DNA from: Latrodectus hesperus
Taxonomy: Eukaryota; Arthropoda; Arachnida; Araneae; Theridiidae
NCBI GenBank assembly: GCA_037975125.1
Contig: CM075862.1
Coordinates: 58,429,279-58,493,278 of the forward strand
Length of the DNA: 64,000 nucleotides
Direction: 5' to 3'
Each line of letters starts with the position of its first letter. Position 1 is the first letter of the stretch. A program made the translations under genes and the position numbers. Positions 54,511 through 64,000 of this stretch are shown in pieces. The notes below the pieces were generated by a model, which had not been told where the DNA came from, did not search any database, and was given only the letters and a program-made list of their open reading frames with translations.

Positions 54511-55334
54511 GTTTGACATTAGTTGTTTTATAATGAATCCTCTTCCTCTCAGGGCCTCTGACATTGTAAATTTTTTTCCTTTAAATGCATTTTAATATTT
54601 ATATCACTTTCAGTATTTTACTTTAAAAAGTAGAACATTCAAATGTATTACCATGTAACATTGTATGAGTACTTCTCGTGTCATATGAATTTTTATTTAT
54701 TTATCATTTTATTTTCTTGATATAGCAATTACAATGACCAGCATTTCAGTCAAATAAAATACGTATGATGTATTTTGAAAATTCATATTGAAATTAAATT
54801 TACTTATAATATTATCTATATTCTATTTGTTTAAAAACTAAAAAAATTTATTTAAAAATTTTATTTTTTTACAACTTTTGAAATATAAAATTAAATTAGC
54901 TCAACTGCAACTATATCCATGCAAAACAAGTCATCAAAAATGTTCGTATAAAAAGGAAAGACTTTGTTTTTGTTTTATTAGAAAGCAAAGTTAAAACTAC
55001 ATTTGGAAATACTGTCTGATGACTCGTCCTCCAGAATGTTCAACTAATAACAAATCTTTTCTAACTAGCAATTCAATTATCTTAAGTTCTGTTCAGATCT
55101 TCGTAAAGCTTCATATTATTTATATAGATAGAGACATAGAGAGATGGATATTTAAGATTGAAGAGATTATGATCCCTTAGATAATTTCCTCTATTCTTCT
55201 TGTTGTTTTAACGGACTTGTTTTCTGTTACTTAGGTTGTATGTGTTCCTTGTGAAATACTTTAACTGTGTTTTTTATTCGTAAAAATGCTCTTTTTGTTA
55301 GAATCAGGAAAAAAATTATATTATTTTGAGCTGA

Positions 55335-55336
<2 letters not shown>
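54511..55336. other. AT-rich noncoding stretch
   Basis: No gene or repeat recognised. Confidence 0.5.

Positions 55337-55384
<48 letters not shown>
55337..55384. repeat. (TA)n microsatellite
   Basis: About 47 bp of pure (TA)n. Confidence 0.95.
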
Positions 55385-55390
<6 letters not shown>

Positions 55391-58300
55391 TATACACATA
55401 ATTGTCGTATTACAAAAAATAATTTTAAAATATGTGTTTTTTTTTAAATTGCGAGTTATTAATAAAATAATTCGTAATTGCATATATTAAAACTATCATA
55501 TAATTTATTTTCAAATACATAGGACTATGTACCAATTTTGTTTTACATTTTACAAGTGATTTAATTCATACAAAATGATTAATGGCATTATATCTGAAGT
55601 AATTTTATAATTTGAAATATAGAATATAACCCATACATGTCAACTACATAACTATAGGTAGTTGAAACTACCATAAATGAGCAAACATATATCTTGACAA
55701 CTATGTCAACTGGTGATTGCATAGTTTTTCTGAAGCTAACACATATTTAAAGGTAACATTTTACTGAACAAATGCATGAATCTTCCACTTAGAATATGTG
55801 TCACAAATTGAATGATTAAAATGTCGGATTAAATAATCTAAATTTTTCAATCAATTGATGTATACATATTTGATTTGGTGATTTTTACGAAAAGTAACAA
55901 ATATTTTATTTGGAGTTAGAAGTGTAATAAAGCATATTAATAAAGAATTTATCACATAATCAGTAATATTATAGTAACCAAAAAAATTTATCCGAATGGT
56001 TTTGGTCCCTTAGATAGTTAACATTTCATGAAGGATTCCAATTTCTATTAATGCTTAAGCACATTTAAGCTCCAAAGTAAACATTTTCAAATCTCAATTC
56101 TTAAACATCATTTAACAACTATTTATCTAAAACGTCTTATAAACTACGTAAGGAATAAACAAAAATATGGCGAATTTAAAAATAAACATAAATCCCAGTT
56201 ATAAAAATTTTTATATATATTTTACCGTATTTACAATTATATAAAACTTGATATCATATCATGTTTACATTGTGTACAATAATGCAATGAAATAGAATGT
56301 ATTGATACAGTAATAAATTTCAACTAAACCATTTACTAATATTTTTTAAAAATATGAAATGATTTCGTTAGATTTAATTTAAGAAAATCAACATTCTTCA
56401 AACTAATAAAAAAATCTCTAAGATAATTTTATTATATAATCTTATATTATTAAATATTAATGGATGGATATTTATAACCAAAAATAACCACGTAATGAAA
56501 GAAACACCAAAAGCTAAGATTCCTTTAAGTACAACCGAGTAGTGAAATAATAAAAAAAGGAAATTAGGTAAGTAAGATCATCTTAAAAGACAAATAAGAT
56601 TATCCACACCTGCAAGAACACATGCATTATAAACAGGCCTCCATTTATTTTAGCATATGGAATAAAATATATAAATACACACATCACCATCTCGTATTAA
56701 TTCCAAAAGAAAGTGTATTTTAAAATAATAATATTCACAATGGAAGAATAAATTTAAAAAATTGTGAAATATAATATAAATATTTTTTCTTATCATGTTT
56801 TTAAAGTTTGTTCATCAAAATTTAAGTCAAATATTTGTGTACATGTAGGATTTTTTTCCACTTTTAATACTACTAAACAAATTTTATTGTATTGTTATTC
56901 AATTTATGTTTTATTCACTTCAGTTTATACTCATATTCATTATTGAAAAAATATATTTTATTTTAGTGTAACCTCATTCTGCTGTACATTAGCGCACTTT
57001 CAATCCATAACATTTTTTGAATAACTTTACTTAGTTTGCTTAAGTTAATAGTTTTATTTAAATTTGCTTAATTTAATGAACTTTACTTCAATTTGTGTGT
57101 CTTTAGTTAAGTGATAATGATTATGTGCATCACAGAAAAATATCTCCATTTTAAAATATCTTTAATGTATCATTTCTTATCCATTTTCAATAATTTAGTT
57201 TAATTATAAATTAATATGTTATTATATCCATTGCAATGGGATATTATTTCTCTTTTTTACATAGCTCTGGGCAATAACATGCATACATAGTGGTATTTGA
57301 TTTTTTAATAACTTTTTCCCTGTTTTCTTGGCTTTTTGTTATTTTATTTTAATTTTTTGTGTCTTTTCAATATATTACTTAGCTTAATTCGTTGCGATTA
57401 CACTATTTATCTTGTTGATTCTGTTATATTATTAATATATAACATTTATTCTTTTTATCTCTTTTTTTCATATAAGAATTACATTTTTTCACTTCACAAT
57501 TTTATTCTTTATAAATATTAATATTAAAATTGACAATTCCTTAAAAATGCTTACGTTTTAAATTATCCAAATATAGTACTAAATTTTAAAATACTTAGAA
57601 TAGTCATACATTTAAATGATTATATTTCAAACGCAAACTTTAAACTCATTATGAATCATCTCCTGTAATAACAATGTATTTTCTATAGAATATGTTAAAT
57701 ATATTGCTGTTTTCCATTAATTGTAAATTAATTGAAATACATAGAAGCTTCGAAGATTGTGTTTCCATATTTCTATGAGATACTGAAATAAGCAACATTT
57801 ATTTTTATTTTTTCAAATTTAATTATTCTCAATTATTAAAATACCAAAATTCTTTCTTAATTTGTGGTAAAATTAATGGAAAAATAAAATTAAAACATAC
57901 AAAATCATTTCAGTTATGATTCACAGCATTTTTTAAATGAGATCAAAAGTTTTTTTTTTTTTTTTTTGAATTAGATTAAAAGTTTTAAAGTTAAATGCAA
58001 ACCATTTATATTTCACTAAATCCATTTAAAACATTTTACATCTTATAAAGTATATCGAGTCTTATCTAAATATCTCTTAAAAAACATAAATATTGCTCTC
58101 TAATATTAACAATAGTAAAAATTTCTATGTTTTTATATATGAATGTTTTTATATATTATAATGGGTGTTTTATATGTTTTTATACATTATAATGGGTGTT
58201 TTATTGAAATTAATGTATTTATCTAATGTACATATTCTTTCTATTACAATTAGAAAAAAAGCCATTATTATTACTCAGAAAATGGTAATGTTATCCCATA

Positions 58301-58895
58301 ATAATACAAATCTTAATCTTTATTTGATTTTTAGATATAAGGCTTAGTTTTATTAAACATGTCTAACAAAATATTTACTATATACTATAAAATTGTCCAT
58401 TGTATAATATAAAAAAATGATAAATATTGGGTGATTTTATTCTTAGTAAATCAAAATTGTTAAAATATATAACATAATTATTTCCGTTTTTTATTTAAAG
58501 TGCATTTAAATTCATATAATTATTTTATTTTTGTATTTTCAGCAGTTATTGAGTATGGCCATGCATTTTAAGTGTACCATATAAAATCATAATATTAAAG
58601 CAAATTACTTTAATAATTAAATCTAGAAGAAACTATTTGTCAGCACTTTTTAAAAAATGTGGTGATATTTTTAGAAATATAAATAGAACGTTTAATATTA
58701 TTATACCTTTTACCTTTTTTAAGATATTTAACCTCTTTAAAAAAGGTTTTCAACGTTTATAGGAAAGAGTGTATTTAAAATGTAATAAATTGACATGAAA
58801 AAATAAGATTTAAAGATGTTCAAAAACATGGGTTTGACAAAGCTTTGTTAATTTGTTTAAAATACTCTATAGATTATTTACATGATTGAATTTTG
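55385..58895. other. AT-rich noncoding stretch
   Basis: No gene recognised. An 18-T run lies at 57950-57967. An inverted repeat ACCTTTTTTAA/TTAAAAAAGGT with a 14-nt spacer lies at 58712-58747. Open frames at 56764, 57336 and 58165 are AT-composition frames without motifs. Confidence 0.5.
58143..58204. repeat. two-unit 31-bp tandem repeat
   Basis: Units at 58143-58173 and 58174-58204, each starting ATGTTTTTATA and ending ATAATGGGTGTTTTAT, differ at one position. A partial third unit may precede them. Confidence 0.9.
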
Positions 58896-60364
<1,469 letters not shown>

Positions 60365-60929
60365 ATATTTCATGATTTTAGGTAATTCCTTTCTTATAGA
60401 TAAGCATAATTAATGTAATTTAAAAAGTTCAAGGTGAAATAAATAAAAATAAAATATTTGCCTCCCTCCTGTCATTTAAACTTATATTTCATACTGTCTG
60501 CTGACTTTTACAGTTTACATTACAAAGTGTTACAACATATTTAAAGTTGAAATAAATTATTATATCACTGTTTCACAAAATTGCACTCAAAGATATATTC
60601 TATTAAATTTAAAATTTCTTTCATAAAAATGAAAAAATACTATTTTTAACTTAAATTTATATTTTTGAAACAGAAGCAAACATTCGTCTTCGCAAATAAG
60701 ACTTTATTACTTTAAAGAAATTCAAAAAAGCAGTAATTTCATAAGAATTATCATTTTCTATTAAGCTTTGACAAATTGCATTTAAAATTATTCTCACCTT
60801 TTTTGTTCTGTCTTGAAATAAAATACATAAATATAACTACAAAACGGGTGACTGCTTCTACGTAGATTTAAAAGTTTGAATGACAGTTTATCGCAAGTTC
60901 ACAAATCCCTATGGATTTGTTTGTCAGGT

Positions 60930-61312
60930 TAAAGTGATGAGGATTTGGAAGGAAGATGCGATTCTTTAGGAATGGAGGGAAAGAGAGAAAGTGAACTTTT
61001 CTTCAACTCCTTTTTCTAGAAGAAAATGGGAAAGTCTGCGAACTTCTGAATGCTGCAGCGGAAAACTCTCTTGCGGCCTTCTGCTTGCTTTGTGTCCCGC
61101 AAAATATCAGTGATTCCACACAAGTGCCACGAGACCTGACGCGCACTCTTTTCTTTCTTTCCCTCAGCCAATCAGATGAAGACGTAGGGTGCTGCGTCCA
61201 CCAATCAATGGTAGAAAGTTACAAGTTCTAGAAAAAAGTGAGAAGACACTGGAGAAGGAAGGAGATAAACGCGATTACCGACACTTGTTAGTGTCTCGAG
61301 AGAATAGCTACA
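60930..61312. promoter_or_regulatory. CpG-containing island, candidate promoter
   Basis: About 380 bp with many CpGs and GC content well above the flanks. It holds two CCAATCA boxes (near 61169 and 61202), two TTCTAGAA palindromes that resemble heat-shock-element half-pairs (61014-61021 and 61226-61233), and a GACACT/AGTGTC hairpin (61280-61295). A strong pyrimidine tract ending in CCCTCAG at about 61146-61167 also looks like a plus-strand splice acceptor. No TATA box or long open frame is evident, so direction is unknown. It may drive a gene outside the window, or be the distant upstream start of the minus-strand receptor gene; both are inference. Confidence 0.4.
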
Positions 61313-61764
61313 TTTTTTAATCCTACATTGGGGAAGAATTATGATTTGTCTATGTTTCTTTAGCAGAAAAACATTTATTTTTTTAAGTTATTTTTTTTTC
61401 GAGCTGATGTATTGAAAATGGAATGGAAATATTTTTTATCTATTTTATGCTTGAAGTAACTATATTGGGGAAATATTTTTTTAATAAGACTTCTTTTTTC
61501 GTTAAAAATAAACAAATTCACATTACTGTACTAAATTAAAAATTATATTTAAAAATATAAGTATCTTAAAATTTCGTTTGCATTTTATAAAATTATTCAA
61601 TTTCTGTATAAAAAAGAAAAAAAATTTAAAACGAAGTTTTAAAACTAAGAAATATAATTAAAATATCATAAATATAAATTGGAGCTCAAAACAAGATCAT
61701 TAATATATATTTAACAAACAAAAATATATCTCAAATGGTTGTAAAGATTTTTAGACAGAACATA
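61313..61764. other. AT-rich noncoding stretch
   Basis: No gene or repeat recognised. The 60359-60929 interval on the other side of the island is likewise empty. Confidence 0.5.
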
Positions 61765-62247
61765 GATTGCTATATATAAACTGGAATTATGTAAAAAAAA
61801 GTTTTTTTGAAAACTCCATTGGTGTCAAGTAATTATAAATAAAAACATATGAATTATAAAAATAAGAGTTTTATCATAATCATTTATTGCTCATTGAAGT
61901 ATCCCATTAAAACTTTTCTGCTCATTGAAGTATCCCATTAAAACTTTTTCAAATTTCATTACAAGTCATTTATAAAATTTTAATATGCTGCAATACAAAA
62001 TTTTATTATTTTATAATTTGATTGCTATATATAAACTGGAATTATGTAAAAAAAAGTTTTTTTGAAAACTCCATTGGTGTCAAGTAAATATAAATAAAAA
62101 CATATGATTTATAAAAATAAGAATTTTGTCATAATCATTTATTGCTCATTGAAGTATCCCATTAAAACATTTTCAAATTTCATTACAAATCATTTATAAA
62201 ATTTTAATATGCTGCAATACAAAATTTTATAATTTTATAATTTGATT
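61765..62247. repeat. 255-bp tandem duplication with a nested 31-bp duplication
   Basis: Copy 1 (61765-62019) and copy 2 (62020-62247) share a near-identical sequence beginning GATTGCTATATATAAACTGG and including CTCCATTGGTGTCAAGTAA. Copy 1 additionally carries TGCTCATTGAAGTATCCCAT twice in tandem (starts at 61888 and 61919), while copy 2 has it once, which accounts for most of the length difference. The few mismatches suggest a fairly recent event. The 62248-62573 interval beyond it holds nothing recognisable. Confidence 0.92.
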
Positions 62248-62585
62248 ATTATTGAAACCGAAATTTCTATGGATAAACTTATGAGAATAAATGCAATATA
62301 TCATAAATTCATGAAATGTAATAGCAATAAACGACGAAATAGCAGTAATATTGGTCGTTGATACTAAAGTACTTAAAAACTGCCCAACTTTAATCATATT
62401 GATTTATCAATAATCAATTTCTATTAACTACTTTTTTCTTAAAATATTTTGTATTTTACAAAACAAAAATGGACATTTTCTGAAAGAAAATCTTTATATT
62501 GCTGATTATTTGCTTCAGTTTTACGCATTATGTAAACTTCATTGTTAGTAAACGCGTTTTAATTACTATGATTACTATTAAGAGA

Positions 62586-63230
62586 GAACACCATTCTCCA
62601 CTCCACAGACTCTAGAGACATTTGGATTTTTTCAGATAGCCGCTGCTCAATCCAACATCTACAGGACTGGAGGCGTGTAAATGACCTTGTAAGCATCCAA
62701 ATATTCAATATGCTTAAAATTCTTTCAAAGCGCAGGGAGGTCCACCTCCAGTGGATCCCCTCCCACGTCAACATTCCTGGAAATGAAGCTGCGGATACCT
62801 TAGCAAAAAGAGGCTGCTCTGCGACGGCCACTACTGATTATGACCTAACTTTTGAAGAGATTTTCTCCGTGGCGAAAAATAGAGACCGGAAAGTCTGGCT
62901 TTCTCTTCCAGCCCATCCTTGGTACAGTAGGTCAAAACCAGGAGGAGCATTATATTTTGAGGCTGGCAGACAGGACCAAATGGCTATCACAAGACTTTTC
63001 AGTGGGCACCTGAAATGCATGTCTTTTGAATCCGGCCGTAAAGTCTTTCCAACGTGTCCCTAGTGCCATCTGCTGCAGGCTTCCCCGCATAATATTCTCG
63101 ATTGCTTGGGGCTACTTTAGAGGATGTTCCCAACAGCCCTCTCCTGGTGCTTGACTTTGCTGGGGTGCATGGAATCATGGATTTGATCTAGCTGCCGCTA
63201 GATCCTGAAGGATTGGACACAACAACAACA
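62586..63230 (+). mobile_element. 5'-truncated non-LTR retrotransposon (I/R1/Jockey type)
   Basis: A 12-bp direct repeat, ACTATTAAGAGA, flanks the insertion (62574-62585 and 63231-63242), and the unit ends in a (CAA)n tail (about 63218-63230). Only the last part of ORF2 plus the 3' UTR is present, the usual product of incomplete target-primed reverse transcription. The exact target duplication suggests a fairly young insertion. Confidence 0.9.
62590..63063 (+). pseudogene. RNase H domain and C-terminus of a non-LTR ORF2
   Basis: Readable in one frame from the 5' truncation point to a TAG at 63061-63063. WIFSDSRCSIQHLQDW carries an RNase H catalytic Asp; VHLQWIPSHVNIPGNEAADT carries the conserved HxxxxGNExAD block with the last Asp. 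RQDQMAITRLFSGHL follows, then the start of the C-terminal knuckle, VFPTCP, where a stop replaces the next residue; the next bases still read CHLLQASPHNILDC, the rest of the knuckle. The only visible lesion in this segment is that stop, but with no reverse transcriptase or endonuclease the copy cannot function. Minus-strand open frames here are shadows. Confidence 0.88.
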
Positions 63231-63242
63231 ACTATTAAGAGA

Positions 63243-64000
63243 AGATTATTAAGCAGGACAAAATATGTAATCACTAAAATGTCAAGATTAGTTTTGCTGC
63301 TTTCATAAAATAAATCAAGAAGGGACAATTTTATTAAAAAACCAAGATACCAAGTAATTTATAATTTATTCGATATCAATTATTGAAGACAAATATGCAT
63401 TATTTTCAATAATAAATTTACAACTGCCAAAATTCTTACCCATTTATTCTTGCAAATATATTTTTTAAAAATTATATAGAAATGTATATTAAATTAGAAT
63501 TTATTAAACGTTTAGATACCTTATTTAGGTGAAGAGACTTTCGTAGACACGAGAGTGAAGTAGATAATTATTTGAAGTTAATAAATTTGTAACATTATCG
63601 AGCTTGATTATCTCAAAATCTAAGTGGATACATTAGTTTATATTGTAAGTTTTTAAATAAGTTTGTGATATTTCACATATTATATTCGAAGATTATTTTA
63701 CTACTAATGTAATTTTTCATATTCTTCTTTATTACAGAGCTTTCCAGTCAAATTACCATATAGTCAACTCTCTCAAAATTCCTTAAAACTAAAGAAGAAC
63801 AATTAGGGATTCATTAGTTTCTTTTCCTCTCCAAAATAATTGTAATTTAATATACAATTAAAATTACTCAAATTGATTTTTTCACAAAATTTGGATTAAA
63901 TATAAATATTGAATTTTCGATTTCATTAATGGTTTCTTATGTTTTTAATTATTGTTGCAAATATTATACACAAATTTAATATACATTTAATTTTTTCAAC
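63243..64000. other. AT-rich noncoding stretch to the end of the window
   Basis: No gene, RNA gene or repeat recognised. Confidence 0.5.

Overview
The window is a very AT-rich stretch of an animal nuclear genome. The protein families point to an arthropod. The one intact gene is an allatostatin-A receptor, and the mix of Tc1-like, mariner-like and Tigger/pogo DNA transposons, tRNA-derived SINEs, I/R1/Jockey-type non-LTR fragments and very long (TA)n arrays would fit a spider or other chelicerate. The spider assignment is inference; nothing in the sequence proves it. There is no sign of bacterial, organellar or viral organisation.

Layout. 0-5.2 kb: a single-exon, full-length allatostatin-A receptor (3534-4739, minus strand), with good splice-acceptor-like sites just upstream of its ATG (about 4751 and 5159) suggesting spliced 5' UTR. 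8.45-10.56 kb: a degenerate Tc1-like transposon carrying a nested, internally deleted mariner-like element (9607-10456) with long terminal inverted repeats. 16.3-17.25 kb: a second decayed Tc1 copy. 23.0-23.26 kb: a minus-strand tRNA-derived SINE. 24.89-27.07 kb: a nearly full-length but dead Tigger/pogo element. 28.0-28.5 kb: a probable old SINE. 33.09-33.38 kb: a plus-strand tRNA-derived SINE of a different family. 35.94-36.30 kb: an unrecognised open stretch broken by one stop codon. 37.0-37.8 kb: a short non-LTR retrotransposon derivative, 5' end joined to 3' end and flanked by 8-bp target duplications. 38.6-39.3 kb: a third Tc1 remnant. 54.2-54.5 kb: a possible fragment of a pogo/jerky-type transposase. 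60.9-61.3 kb: a CpG-containing island with CCAAT boxes and TTCTAGAA palindromes, a promoter candidate. 61.76-62.25 kb: a 255-bp tandem duplication. 62.57-63.24 kb: a 5'-truncated non-LTR retrotransposon with an RNase H domain, a (CAA)n tail and 12-bp target duplications.

Between these lie long AT-rich stretches without recognisable genes, studded with more than a dozen (TA)n microsatellites, the longest about 470 bp. Open frames inside those arrays encode only Ile-Tyr repeats and are not genes.

Functionally there is one gene: a neuropeptide GPCR in a gene-poor, transposon-littered region, possibly with regulatory sequence or 5' exons far upstream. I found no convincing undescribed biological system. 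The most useful leads are the promoter-like island, the 5'-3' fused retrotransposon derivative, the nested transposon, the interrupted open frame at 36 kb and the intronless receptor.
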